The notes: generated by a model from the sequence alone, not told the origin. A stretch of DNA of 34,038 bases from Mariniblastus sp. (GCA_028823415.1 JAPKBL010000054.1:1-34038); one strand, 5' to 3'. Shown: positions 9,294-18,255, counted from the stretch's first letter. A program made the numbers and translations.

Positions 9294-10601
9294 TTATGCG
9301 AGTAAGTCTTTCCTGACTTTGCCGCCGTTGACAATCTCGATCGGTCGATCGCCTGGTGCCATTAATTCCTTGTCTGCGTTGATACCCAGACAGTGATAAA
9401 TTGTCGTGGCCCAATCCGCGACACTGAGAGGATCATTTTCGGGCTCGCTTGCGGTGGCATTGGATGACCCATAAACGATCCCTCTCTTGATGCCGCCGCC
9501 GGCCATCACGACACTGAAAACTTTGGGCCAATGATCGCGGCCTGCAGTCGCGTTGATTTTCGGCGTACGTCCAAACTCGCTGGCAATACAGACCAAAGTC
9601 GAGTCAAGCAGACCTCGTTGATCCAAGTCGTTAATCAGAGCTGCGTAGGCTTGATCAAATGCTGGCACTTGATTCTTGATACCACCGGCGATTCCGCCAT
9701 GCATGTCCCAACCGCCATAAGTGGTGGTGACAAAACGCACGCCCGCTTCGGTCATTCGACGCGCAAGTAACAACCGAGCTCCGGCTGCGTTGCGTCCATA
9801 GGCATCACGAGTCTTGGCATCTTCCTTGTTGAGGTCAAAGGCTTCTCGAGCGGCCTTAGAACTAATCAAGCTATAAGCCCGTTGGTAAAACGAATCGACT
9901 GCGTCCAACGAATCAGATTTTTCGCGAGCCCGAAAATGCCCATTAACGACATCCAGCAATTCACGCCGCTCACCAAAACGTTTTTCGTCAATACCAGCGG
10001 GAAGACTCAAGTCGCGAACTTTGAAGTTTGGCGATGCAGGATCGGCTCCCAAACTAAAACCGGCAAACGAGGAACTCAAGTATCCCGTTCCTGCAAACTC
10101 ATTTGGTTGGTTGGGAACACATACGTAGGGGGGCAAGTTATTTCGCGGCCCAAACTCGTGCGCGACGACACTGCCCATACTTGGAAACGACAACGCTGGA
10201 CTCGGCCGATACCCAATGAACATATTGTGGGTGCCACGTTCATGTGCAGCTTCGCCGTGGGTCATGGACCGACAGATGGCGATCTTGTCAGCGATCTTGG
10301 CAGTCTTTACCCATGTCTCGTTAATTCGAACTCCCGCAACGCTTGTCGCGATGCTGTTCATTGGCCCGCGGTACTCAATAGGCGCCAAAGGTTTTGGGTC
10401 GAAACTCTCTTGGTGAGACATACCGCCAGGCATGAAGATAAAAATCACTGACTTTGCAGTGCCTTCTTTTGTCTTGTAATGCTTCTGGTCCGCTTGAGCC
10501 TTTTTGATTCGGAAAAAATCGGTGAGCGTTAACCCTATGCCGCCAACGGCTCCGATCGTCAGTACATTACGCCGACTAATTCGATTGTCAGAACACTTCA
10601 T
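9294..10601 (-). CDS. DUF1501 protein (alkaline-phosphatase/sulfatase-like fold), exported
   Basis: The first gene of the operon encodes 435 residues. AAGGAG lies seven bases before the ATG. The N-terminus has SRRNVLTIGAVGGIGL, a Tat-like signal with the twin Arg close to a hydrophobic stretch. Characteristic DUF1501 blocks are visible: FIFMPGGMSHQESFDPKP near residues 53-70, ICRSMTHGEAAHERGTHN, GWDMHGG, and SEFGRTPKINATAGRDHWP near the C-terminus. The family is distantly related to the alkaline phosphatase/sulfatase superfamily, but its activity is not known. It lies 94 bp before the PPC gene. A perfect inverted repeat lies 27 bp upstream of the start and may regulate the operon. Confidence 0.93.
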   Translation of the reverse strand: MKCSDNRISRRNVLTIGAVGGIGLTLTDFFRIKKAQADQKHYKTKEGTAKSVIFIFMPGGMSHQESFDPKPLAPIEYRGPMNSIATSVAGVRINETWVKTAKIADKIAICRSMTHGEAAHERGTHNMFIGYRPSPALSFPSMGSVVAHEFGPRNNLPPYVCVPNQPNEFAGTGYLSSSFAGFSLGADPASPNFKVRDLSLPAGIDEKRFGERRELLDVVNGHFRAREKSDSLDAVDSFYQRAYSLISSKAAREAFDLNKEDAKTRDAYGRNAAGARLLLARRMTEAGVRFVTTTYGGWDMHGGIAGGIKNQVPAFDQAYAALINDLDQRGLLDSTLVCIASEFGRTPKINATAGRDHWPKVFSVVMAGGGIKRGIVYGSSNATASEPENDPLSVADWATTIYHCLGINADKELMAPGDRPIEIVNGGKVRKDLLA

Positions 10602-10627
10602 CCCAAGACTCCTTGTCTTTGCGTTAG

Positions 10628-10647
10628 GTTAACTAGTCTTAGTTAAC
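10628..10647. promoter_or_regulatory. Perfect inverted repeat in the DUF1501 operon leader
   Basis: GTTAACTA-GTCT-TAGTTAAC is a perfect 8-4-8 inverted repeat, centred about 37 bp upstream of the operon's first ATG. Its AT-rich symmetry suits a dimeric repressor operator, and the same bases could form a 5'-leader hairpin on the RNA. No regulator gene is adjacent, so the binder is unknown. Confidence 0.45.
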
Positions 10648-10791
10648 TTTCGAAAATGATTTATCGCCTGATGCGTTTCCGTTGCGTTGCTTGCGAAACT
10701 TCGCAGTAATTATATCACCGATAGCAATTCAATTGTTATCTCAATTTAAGCGATGCCGCGGTGTAAATCGCCCCAAAGGTTGAATTAGAGG

Positions 10792-10807
10792 CGTGCGATA
10801 TCGCACG
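10792..10807. promoter_or_regulatory. 16-bp perfect palindrome upstream of the operon
   Basis: CGTGCGATATCGCACG is a perfect 16-bp palindrome about 190 bp upstream of the DUF1501 start, in non-coding sequence. A palindrome this long without spacer is unlikely by chance at any given site and suits a transcription-factor site. Which gene it serves is unclear. No other copy was noticed in non-coding parts of the window. Confidence 0.35.
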
Positions 10808-11013
10808 ATTTTTCGCCCAATCCTGCGACGAATTCTTGGCCAAGACTGTTATTGAACAGAAGTCGTTAGCGTACAAGATGATCGACGCGAACGTTTTCAC
10901 GTACATTTTTCAAAAAACTTCCATCCGCGGCACGAGAATAGTCTGCCTGGAATGACCTCTCGGGTCTCGCATATGCAAGTCAGAGCTTTTGACCTCCACG
11001 AAAGTCACCTAAG

Positions 11014-11036
11014 CTTCTGCCCGGCAGAAGATTTTT
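11014..11036 (+). terminator. Orphan terminator-like hairpin with T-run
   Basis: CTTCTGC-CCG-GCAGAAG gives a seven-base-pair GC-containing stem with a three-base loop, followed at once by ATTTTT, the form of a rho-independent terminator on the + strand. No + strand gene lies upstream of it in the gap. It may end a lost gene or an unannotated small RNA transcribed from about 10.65-10.9 kb. Confidence 0.4.
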
Positions 11037-11049
11037 ATGTTTGTTGAGT

Positions 11050-11773
11050 GTTGAATTTAAATCTAAGGGAATGCCTTCGAAGTGGGACCCCAACGTGGCC
11101 CTTGCCTAGTTCAAAAAGGGTACTCTTCCTGTTTATTTGCAATTTGATGAGTCACCATCAAGAGTATCGGTTTCCGACGGAAACCTGGATCGACAAACAG
11201 ATTATCATCTCAAACCTACGCGAGACCAAAATGAATCCGACCTATTACTTGGACAAATAAAATTCAGCTCGTTCAATCGGGCGATTATTAACGATGCTTG
11301 CGACCGCGTTTTGTTGGGTTCAATCCCGTTTGCGTTCAAGTCGAAAATGTTGGCGACGCGTTCGCAGTCGAGGCGACTTGGTCGGTCGATGCCGCCAAAC
11401 CTATAAAACAAATCGTGTTGGCCATCGTTGTTGATGTGTTCGGTGATTACTACATCGGAAACGCGGAAACCTCGATTCCTCGAAAAACAAAGACGATGTA
11501 ATGCAAACTCAGGTCAAGTGGTCATTCCGCGATGAAGCAATCGAACAAGAAAAATGGAACCGTCTACAAATCAAGAGAGTCGTCGATCGGGCCACCGTGG
11601 GTGCGCGATTTGCAAACGGCGAAGCGACTAGCACTGAAGGCTGACCGCCCGAGTTTTCTATATTCAACGATGACATGGTTGCTCAGTTTGCGGCAGTCAA
11701 GTTTCTCGCCAAAGAGAATAATCTCGATGAGAAAACGAAGCACGCCAAACGGCTCCTGACTGGCTCGATGTAA
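11050..11773 (+). pseudogene. Decayed gene, family not recognised (three frames, two internal stops)
   Basis: Protein-like sequence passes through all three + frames. It starts in frame with SKGMPSKWDPNVALA, meets TAG at 11107-11109, and continues as FKKGTLPVYLQFDESPSR to about 11400. It then shifts to VCVQVENVGDAFAVEATW up to a TAA at 11499-11501. Last it shifts to KDDVMQTQVKWSFRDEAIEQ, which has an in-frame TGA at 11642-11644 and ends with FNDDMVAQFAAVKFLAKENN and a stop at 11771. The segments look like one ordinary soluble protein interrupted by frameshifts and stops. I do not recognise the family. Two tiny coupled genes (TAATG at 11499-11503) are an alternative but less likely. Confidence 0.45.
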
Positions 11774-12263
11774 ACAATTACGCCACTCAGGTTACGGTTC
11801 AAGGCCCCTTGCGGTGGAGCGAGTCAATGATGGGCGAATACCAATCTCTTGTTCTTGCATTCGAGTAACGCTAACTGAGGCAAAGTCCCACAAGCTTAGT
11901 CCCACGAAACTTCCACGAAGAGGATAAATGGGAACACTTAGCCTCCTGAATCCAGTTTTTCAAACTCTATCCTTGTATATTGGGGATGGATATACCATTA
12001 TTACACAATGATTTAGAGAAGGATTTGAGAAGAAATCCTCGATCGCTGGCAGATTTTCCCGTGGGTCAGTATCAGTTATCAGTTTTTTCCAAGACGTGAT
12101 TTTTCACGGCACACATTTTATGAGTTCGGTTGTGTCGTGGGTTTATTTGGGGTCCAGCTTAGCGTGGCAGTCGTAACGTGCCAGCGGGTTCGCTTCCGGG
12201 GGAACGTTTAGTTGCCTCGCGAAGCCGACAGATTTAAAAGGATGCTCGCGAGAGCGTAGATTG
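11774..12263. other. Intergenic stretch with one short open frame
   Basis: There is no recognisable gene here. A 37-codon frame at 11986-12099 (+), starting MDIPLLHNDLEKDLRRNP, reads well but has no clear ribosome site or homology that I know, and may be a remnant. TATCAGT occurs twice in tandem near 12070-12083, and a small CGTGA-TTTT-TCACG hairpin lies at 12095-12108. The promoter of the + strand module should lie in the last 150 bp, but I cannot assign -35/-10 boxes. Confidence 0.3.
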
Positions 12264-15200
12264 ATGAGACATCAAGGAGTTGGTGATTTGTTTATGCCTG
12301 GATACGGTTCAAATACTTCCGGCTTAATGGCGATTCTGAGAACGGCTTATTTTCGGGTGTTGCATTTTGTCGGTGTCGGTTGCCTCTTTTGGGGACCGAG
12401 TGCATGTCTACTCAAGGCCGAAGAACCGGTGGATTTCAATCGGGACATCAGGCCGTTGTTTTCGAACAACTGTTTGGCCTGTCACGGATTTGATGAGGCG
12501 GCGCGGTCGACTGAGTTTCGGCTTGATACACGCGAGGGTGCGGTCGCTGATCTTGGTGGTTATTCGGCGGTCGTGCCGGGGAAACCGGAGGAGAGCGTAA
12601 TTTTGGCGCGCATTTCTGGCGCAGATGGTGTTGAGCTGATGCCGCCGGCTGACTCACACAAAAAACAACTTCCACCGGAGGCGGTGAAACTTGTCAGACG
12701 CTGGATTTCCGAAGGTGCTCAATGGGGAACGCATTGGTCATTTGAGCCGCCTGTCGCAGCAGCGATCCCTTCCGATGCTGGGCACCCAATCGATTACTTT
12801 GTTGAGAAGCGTTTGAAGGTAGACCGCATGCGCCTGGCGCCAAGGACCGCGGCGCACACCCTTGCTCGACGTTTGTCGTTCGATCTGACGGGACTACCGC
12901 CCTCTGCGTCGGACGTGACGGCACTGGGTAGCGCGCCCACCGAGGCTGCTTGGTTGGCTTGGACTGATCAGCTGTTGGACTCGCCGCACTTCGGGGAACG
13001 AATGGCTATGTGGTGGCTTGATGGTGCCCGCTACAGCGACACAGATGGGTTCCAAGCGGACTCGACACGCAAAAACTGGCCGTGGCGTGATTGGGTGGTT
13101 TCAGCCTTCAATGAAAACATGCCGTTCGATCAATTTACGTTAGAGCAATTCGCAGGTGACCTGCTTCCGGATGCCACGGATGAGCAGCGGCTGGCCACTT
13201 GTTTTCACCGTAATCATATGCACAACGGTGAAGGTGGTCGGGACCCTGCGGAATCAAGGGTTGATTATGTACTCGACCGTACTAATACGATGGGGACCCT
13301 CTGGTTGGGTCTTACGCTCGGCTGTACCCAATGTCACGACCACAAATTTGATCCCATTTCGCAGCGTGATTACTACAGTCTGACGGCGTTCTTTAACAGT
13401 ATTGCGGAAGATGGAAACGCAGGTGGCGGGGCGAAACCGTTCCTTGATTACAAATCATCGCTTGTTCAACCGACGATCGATGAGTGTCAGCAGGTGCTTG
13501 ATGAGATGAAAGCGAAACTTGATCAAGTTCAAGGCGATGCTGAGGAGGCTTTTGTCGCTGAGCTTGCTCGGATGATCGAGAAGGCTCAGAAACCAGTTGA
13601 GCCATGGCAAATAGTCATCCCCTCAGCAATGAGAAGCACAGAAGGCACAGTTCTGACTACCGATGAATTTGGCGTCATTAGGGCCAATGACAGTCAGGTA
13701 GTGCAGGACGACTACTTTGTCGAGGTTCCCTCTGACACGATCGGCCGGATCACCGGGATTCGGCTGGAGGTGTTTTCTGATTCAGCCCATGCTAATCAGA
13801 AGTATTCCTTCGCGGAAACTGGCGAGTTCATTCTGACCAATGCAAAACTGCAACTGCGCAGCAAGGTGGATTCGTCTGTTACTGATTTGTCTCTTCGACG
13901 CGCTACCGCAAGCATCGAAGGGAAAGGTGTAGACAGCAAATATGGAAGAGCATCGGGCACCTTGGACGATGATCCACGGACTGGATGGACGACACGCACC
14001 AAACCGGTCGAACCTGGGCAAGTGGTGGTATTTGAATTAGCTGAACCATTGGTATTGAATGACGAGACGGTGTTGGAAGTTGCTTTGTTACAGCGCTCAT
14101 TGGCGCCCGGGGAGTTGATGGCAAAATTTCGGCTGAGCGTGACCGATCAACGCGGTAATGCGGTCCGTTCCATGAAGCCCATGCCAATTGAGGAACTTGC
14201 TGATGCCATTACAGCCAGGAAAGAATTAGCTGCCGGGGAACCATTTAAGTTAACTGATATAGGAGGGGCTCTTCGCAAAAAGTTGATGGATCAGTTTCTT
14301 GCTGATCATTCCCCTTGGATAGAGGCATCAGAAAATCATGCGAAAGCGTCGCGTCAGTTGACAGCCGCAAAAGGTGCTGCCGGCACTCTCAAGGTTACGG
14401 TCTTGAAGGAGCGAGTGGACAGTCGAAAAACGCACGTGCTGGTGCGTGGTGTCTGGGATGATCACGGTGAAGAAGTAAAGCCGGGCGTTCTCCCCGCGGT
14501 GATGCAAATGCCGGAAGTGGAGGTGAATGATCGAGTCAAACTCGCGAATTGGATCGTGTCTCGCGAGAATCCACTCACTGCCCGGGTGATCGTCAATCAG
14601 ATTTGGCAGCTGTTTTTCGGTGCTGGGCTGGTGCGTACGCCTGGCGATTTTGGTTCTCAGGGAGAAATGCCAACCCACCCCGATTTATTGGATTGGCTGG
14701 CGGTTGATTTCATGGAACACGATTGGGATTTGAAACATCTCGTCAAAAGAATCGTCAGCAGTGAAGTTTACCGACAGGACAGTCGCGTTTCCGAGGAGTT
14801 GCTTAAACGCGATCCTGAAAATCGGATGTTAGCCCGAGGGGCGCGGTTTCGTCTTCCCAGTTGGATGATTCGTGATGCGTCGCTGACGGCCAGCGGACTC
14901 TTGAATCGAACCGTTGGCGGGCCGCCCATTTTTGCGTACCAGCCGCCTGGGGTCTGGCAGGATCAGTTCATGGGACGGTTTACTTACGTTCCAACAATGG
15001 GGCCGGGGCAGTATCGCAGAACCTTATACACCTTTTGGCGTAGAAGCAGTGCGCCAACGTTTCTGTTTGATTCAGCAATGCGTCGAACTTGTGAAGTTGT
15101 AACGCGAAGAACCAATACGCCGCTGCACGCGCTTACTCTGTTGAACGACATCACTGCTTTAGAATCAGCACGGTCGCTGGCTGAACAGGCATGGAAACTG

Positions 15201-15467
15201 GAGGTGAGCCCCAGTGTGGAGGCACGTCTGAAAGGAATGTTCCAGATGGTACTTAGTCGTGTGCCACTGAAAGAAGAGATTTTGATTTTGCAGCGGGAAC
15301 ATCAAAAAGCAATGTCGTATTACGTTCAAAACCAAGATGCTGCGAAAGACTTGATTACGGTTGGGCAGTTATCGGACCCAGTTGGTGTGCCGGTGGTGGA
15401 GCTGGCGGCAGATATGTTGACCGCGAGTTTGATTTTTAACTTGGATGAAAGTATCACCCATGAATGA
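12264..15467 (+). CDS. PSCyt1-DUF1549-DUF1553 haem-motif protein
   Basis: This 1067-residue exported protein is the classical planctomycete arrangement. A hydrophobic signal stretch (about 33-50) is followed by PSCyt1 with CLACHGFD at about 70-77 and VELMPP near residue 120. DUF1549 follows from about 165 (RRLSFDLTGLPPSASDV), with CTQCHDHKFDP at about 354-364. A beta-rich linker comes next, and C-terminal DUF1553 runs from VKLANWIVSRENPL to near the end. The start is uncertain. ATG 12264 gives the longest ATG form. A TTG at 12288 has AAGGAG exactly eight bases upstream and may be the real start. An ATG at 12294 is also possible. The gene is followed with overlap by a DUF1501 gene, the usual partner. 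The two haem-like CxxCH sites suggest redox function. The substrate is unknown. Confidence 0.93.
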   Translation: MRHQGVGDLFMPGYGSNTSGLMAILRTAYFRVLHFVGVGCLFWGPSACLLKAEEPVDFNRDIRPLFSNNCLACHGFDEAARSTEFRLDTREGAVADLGGYSAVVPGKPEESVILARISGADGVELMPPADSHKKQLPPEAVKLVRRWISEGAQWGTHWSFEPPVAAAIPSDAGHPIDYFVEKRLKVDRMRLAPRTAAHTLARRLSFDLTGLPPSASDVTALGSAPTEAAWLAWTDQLLDSPHFGERMAMWWLDGARYSDTDGFQADSTRKNWPWRDWVVSAFNENMPFDQFTLEQFAGDLLPDATDEQRLATCFHRNHMHNGEGGRDPAESRVDYVLDRTNTMGTLWLGLTLGCTQCHDHKFDPISQRDYYSLTAFFNSIAEDGNAGGGAKPFLDYKSSLVQPTIDECQQVLDEMKAKLDQVQGDAEEAFVAELARMIEKAQKPVEPWQIVIPSAMRSTEGTVLTTDEFGVIRANDSQVVQDDYFVEVPSDTIGRITGIRLEVFSDSAHANQKYSFAETGEFILTNAKLQLRSKVDSSVTDLSLRRATASIEGKGVDSKYGRASGTLDDDPRTGWTTRTKPVEPGQVVVFELAEPLVLNDETVLEVALLQRSLAPGELMAKFRLSVTDQRGNAVRSMKPMPIEELADAITARKELAAGEPFKLTDIGGALRKKLMDQFLADHSPWIEASENHAKASRQLTAAKGAAGTLKVTVLKERVDSRKTHVLVRGVWDDHGEEVKPGVLPAVMQMPEVEVNDRVKLANWIVSRENPLTARVIVNQIWQLFFGAGLVRTPGDFGSQGEMPTHPDLLDWLAVDFMEHDWDLKHLVKRIVSSEVYRQDSRVSEELLKRDPENRMLARGARFRLPSWMIRDASLTASGLLNRTVGGPPIFAYQPPGVWQDQFMGRFTYVPTMGPGQYRRTLYTFWRRSSAPTFLFDSAMRRTCEVVTRRTNTPLHALTLLNDITALESARSLAEQAWKLEVSPSVEARLKGMFQMVLSRVPLKEEILILQREHQKAMSYYVQNQDAAKDLITVGQLSDPVGVPVVELAADMLTASLIFNLDESITHE

Positions 15468-16914
15468 TGCACGAGCGGGTTCGGTTGATCCCTTGTCAGT
15501 TACACGCCGGTATTTTCTTGGTCGTGGTGCTGGTGTCGGTGTTGGGGCAATGGCGTTGAATAGCTTATTGGGAGAGATGGGTCATTCTGCGGAAGGGGGA
15601 TTGCCTGATTCACTGCCACACTTTGCTCCGCGTGCGAAGCGCGTTATTTTTTTGACTCAGTCAGGCGGGCCGTCCCAGTTGGAACTTTACGACCACAAGC
15701 CGGGGTTGGTGAAATTCGCTGGGCAGAAATTGCCCGATAGTATTCGCGATGGGCAACGGTTGTCAGGAATGACAAAAGGCAAGCCTCAATTGGTAATGCC
15801 CGCACACTCAGTTTTTCGGCAGCGTGGTGAATCGGGAGCGACCGTCAGTGATTGGTTGCCTCACATCGCCGATATTGCTGATGAATTGTGCTTCGTCAAG
15901 TCGATGGTCACTGACCAAATCAATCACGCGCCCGCGATGACGAAATTTCTCACGGGGCATCATCTGACGGGACGCCCAAGCATGGGATGCTGGTTCAGTT
16001 ACGGCTTGGGTAGTGTAAATCGCGATCTGCCTGACTATCTCGTGCTGCTGTCGAAAATGAAACGTGGTAGTGATCAGCCGTTATACGACCATTACTGGGG
16101 AAGTGGTTTCTTGCCATCGGAATACCAAGGTGTGAAGCTTCGCAGTGCAAAGGATCCGGTTCTGTATCTGAATGATCCTAGCGGGCTGCCCAGAGAATTG
16201 CGCAGAGGGATGCTCGATGGGCTTAATGAGATCAATGCGATTCGGCAGCAACAGACGGGGGATCCGGAAATTGAGACGCGGATCCAACAGTACGAAATGG
16301 CATATCGGATGCAGACCAGTGTGCCCGACCTGACGGATGTCTCAGATGAACCGGAGTCGACCTTTGAGATGTATGGGCCAGATTCAAGGCGATCCGGTAG
16401 CTATGCTGCCAATTGTATTCTCGCCCGACGATTGGCCGAAAGGGGAGTGCGGTTCATTCAACTGTTTCATCCCGACTGGGATCACCACAGCAGGTTACGC
16501 AGTTGGTGCACTGCCCGATGTCGTGATACTGATCAAGCCAGTGCAGCACTGATCAAGGATCTTAAGCAGCGGGGCATGCTCGATGAGACGCTGGTGATTT
16601 GGGGTGGCGAATTTGGCAGAAGCCCTGCAGGTCAGGGCAAATGGGACAGTCCCGAAGGCGGGCGTGACCACCATCCACGCTGCTTTACAATCTGGATGGC
16701 TGGAGGCGGTGTGCGTAGTGGCGTTACTTACGGCGCGACCGATGACTACAGCTATAACGCTATTGTTGATCCAGTGCATGTCCGTGATTTGCACGCAACC
16801 GTACTTCACCTGATGGGAATTGAGCATGAACGTTTCTCATATCGTTCACAAGGTCTTGATTTTCGGCTTACCGGGGTCGAACCTGCGCGTGTAGTGAGAG
16901 ACATTCTCGCCTAG
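15460..16914 (+). CDS. DUF1501 protein, partner of the preceding DUF1553 protein
   Basis: The product has 484 residues from the ATG at 15460, which overlaps the upstream TGA by eight bases (ATGAATGA), indicating translational coupling. An ATG at 15445 would add five residues. A Tat-like signal carries RRYFLGRGAGVGVGAMALN. DUF1501 hallmarks are VIFLTQSGGPSQLELYDHKP near residues 62-81, FVKSMVTDQINHAPAM, HPDWDHHSRL, GGEFGRSPAGQGKWDSPEGG and RDHHPRCFTIWMAGGG. It is a paralogue of the DUF1501 gene at 9294-10601 but clearly divergent, so the two modules are not a recent duplication. The enzymatic role is unknown. Export together with its DUF1553 partner is inferred. Confidence 0.94.
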   Translation: MNDARAGSVDPLSVTRRYFLGRGAGVGVGAMALNSLLGEMGHSAEGGLPDSLPHFAPRAKRVIFLTQSGGPSQLELYDHKPGLVKFAGQKLPDSIRDGQRLSGMTKGKPQLVMPAHSVFRQRGESGATVSDWLPHIADIADELCFVKSMVTDQINHAPAMTKFLTGHHLTGRPSMGCWFSYGLGSVNRDLPDYLVLLSKMKRGSDQPLYDHYWGSGFLPSEYQGVKLRSAKDPVLYLNDPSGLPRELRRGMLDGLNEINAIRQQQTGDPEIETRIQQYEMAYRMQTSVPDLTDVSDEPESTFEMYGPDSRRSGSYAANCILARRLAERGVRFIQLFHPDWDHHSRLRSWCTARCRDTDQASAALIKDLKQRGMLDETLVIWGGEFGRSPAGQGKWDSPEGGRDHHPRCFTIWMAGGGVRSGVTYGATDDYSYNAIVDPVHVRDLHATVLHLMGIEHERFSYRSQGLDFRLTGVEPARVVRDILA

Positions 16915-16937
16915 CTGCCGTCGGAGATATTGCAGGC

Positions 16938-17308
16938 ATGATGGCTTTGCTCCAGGAACAGAAGAAAGCCGAATTGGTCGCCCGACAGAAATTCATTGAT
17001 GAGATTCCAAAAGAAGTACTTCTTCCTGCTCAAATAAACCTGATCAAATTGGTCACCGAGTTTCAGCGACTGAGTCGTGAGGCAAAATATGGCGACGAGT
17101 TAGGGGACGCGATCGCGTGGTCAAAGTCGTTCGGTGGACCGAATTTCGATTCGGAAAAACTAATAAAACTCGTTGAATCAGCTCGCAACGATTTCTACGT
17201 CGATCTGAAACATCTTCGAAAATCGCCTGGGACGAAACTCTTAACGCACTGCCAGAGCAGGTGCAGCGAAAGTTCGAATCTGTTTGTGGCGAATTCTATG
17301 ATCTTTAA
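16938..17308 (+). pseudogene. 3' fragment of a planctomycete hypothetical gene with a one-base frameshift
   Basis: From MMALLQEQKKAELVARQKF the frame reads IDEIPKEVLLPAQINLIKLV and later DLKHLRK. It then loses sense at an A-run near 17217-17222. One extra base there restores IAWDETLNALPEQVQRKFES and a natural stop at 17306-17308. The unshifted frame would run on to 17483 with unlikely sequence. The text resembles the C-terminal helical part (PKEVLLPxQ) of longer planctomycete secreted hypotheticals, and its frame is open upstream into the DUF1501 gene, so the N-terminal part seems lost. The function is unknown. A sequencing indel in the A-run would give the same picture. Confidence 0.6.
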
Positions 17309-17632
17309 TTTTAGAGAGTTGCCAGTTGGGATAAGTTTCGGAACGACTCCAAATAACTGTTTCTACAGTGAACCCAGCACCGCTGACAATCCGCTTGGAG
17401 AAAAGCAATCATCAATTTCTGTCCGTCTCATCCGTGCTGCTAACAGTCTTTATCATTATTCCTGCGAGGATTTCCTGACATGAGATTGCAGAGAAAACGG
17501 ATTGCTACTCAAGCGGCTGATCAGTTGGTCAGATACGGGCCTTGTGTTTCTGAATTATGCTATGGGTATAGTGACCTTAAAATATATGGTATAAATCGCA
17601 GGCGGTAATACAAAAACATAAAGGATTAAAAA
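17309..17632. other. Gap with a 42-codon open frame
   Basis: The gap is mostly non-coding. A short frame at 17480-17608 (+), starting MRLQRKRIATQAADQLVRYG, ends 24 bp before the membrane-protein gene. It lacks a ribosome site, and I cannot tell whether it is a real small protein. AT-rich sequence around 17570-17595 may hold the promoter of the next gene. Confidence 0.25.
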
Positions 17633-18106
17633 ATGTCACAAGATACACCAGCGTTACAGGGCCTTGACGGAATTCCAATAGATGCGGCGGCGGGTGGAGT
17701 TGCGATTGCGGGGTTCTTCGCATTCCTCTGTGTGATAATTGTAGTCGGCTTCTTAATTCAGATAGTCGTTTGCTTTTTAATGTACAAACCAATCTCGAAA
17801 CTACCAGAAAAATTCCGCCCGTTTAGTCCTGGGCTTGTATTCCTGATGCTCGTTCCAATTGCCAACTTTGTAATGCCATTTTTGATTTCTCTTTCGGTCA
17901 CGGATGGCTTCAAAAATTACTTTACGTCAATTGGTGACCATTCCAATGGAGATTGCGGCAAGGGAGTTGGTTTGGCGTGGGCGATTGCGGTGGTGTGTTC
18001 AGTGATTCCGTTTGTGAATTATATTGCTGCGCCGGTTGCTCTGGTGTGCATGATTATCTTTATCGTGAAGTTGTGGTCGATGGGTAACGCAATCAAGAAT
18101 GTCTAG
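17633..18106 (+). CDS. Small integral membrane protein, function unknown
   Basis: The product has 157 residues, with AAGGA eight bases before the ATG. Hydrophobic segments at about 23-50, 66-90, 113-132 and 134-150 predict four membrane helices. A Cys/Asp/Lys-containing loop (DHSNGDCGKGVGLAW) lies between the second and third. The N-terminus (about 1-20) is polar with no cleavable signal. I do not recognise the family. The sequence is uninterrupted and well translated in contrast to the broken genes on both sides, so it is probably functional. No operon partner is visible. Confidence 0.65.
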   Translation: MSQDTPALQGLDGIPIDAAAGGVAIAGFFAFLCVIIVVGFLIQIVVCFLMYKPISKLPEKFRPFSPGLVFLMLVPIANFVMPFLISLSVTDGFKNYFTSIGDHSNGDCGKGVGLAWAIAVVCSVIPFVNYIAAPVALVCMIIFIVKLWSMGNAIKNV

Positions 18107-18255
18107 GTGTTACTGCGTTTGAGTTGGGGGCTATGATTGACGCTCCCACGATGGAGTCCGGTGTTTGCAAAGGGACACACTCGTCGCGGCGCGGACTGGC
18201 AACGTACTCTTGTTTTGCAGGAGCCGGCAGCAAGTCAGCGAAGTCTAGGGTTAAA

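Noticed and set aside
9882..10451. 189-codon plus-strand frame opposite the DUF1501 gene
   Set aside because: Antisense shadow. DUF1501 motifs are on the minus strand.
17309..17483. C-terminal extension of the frame from 16938 to 17483
   Set aside because: After the A-run the text loses sense, while the shifted frame ends cleanly at 17308.
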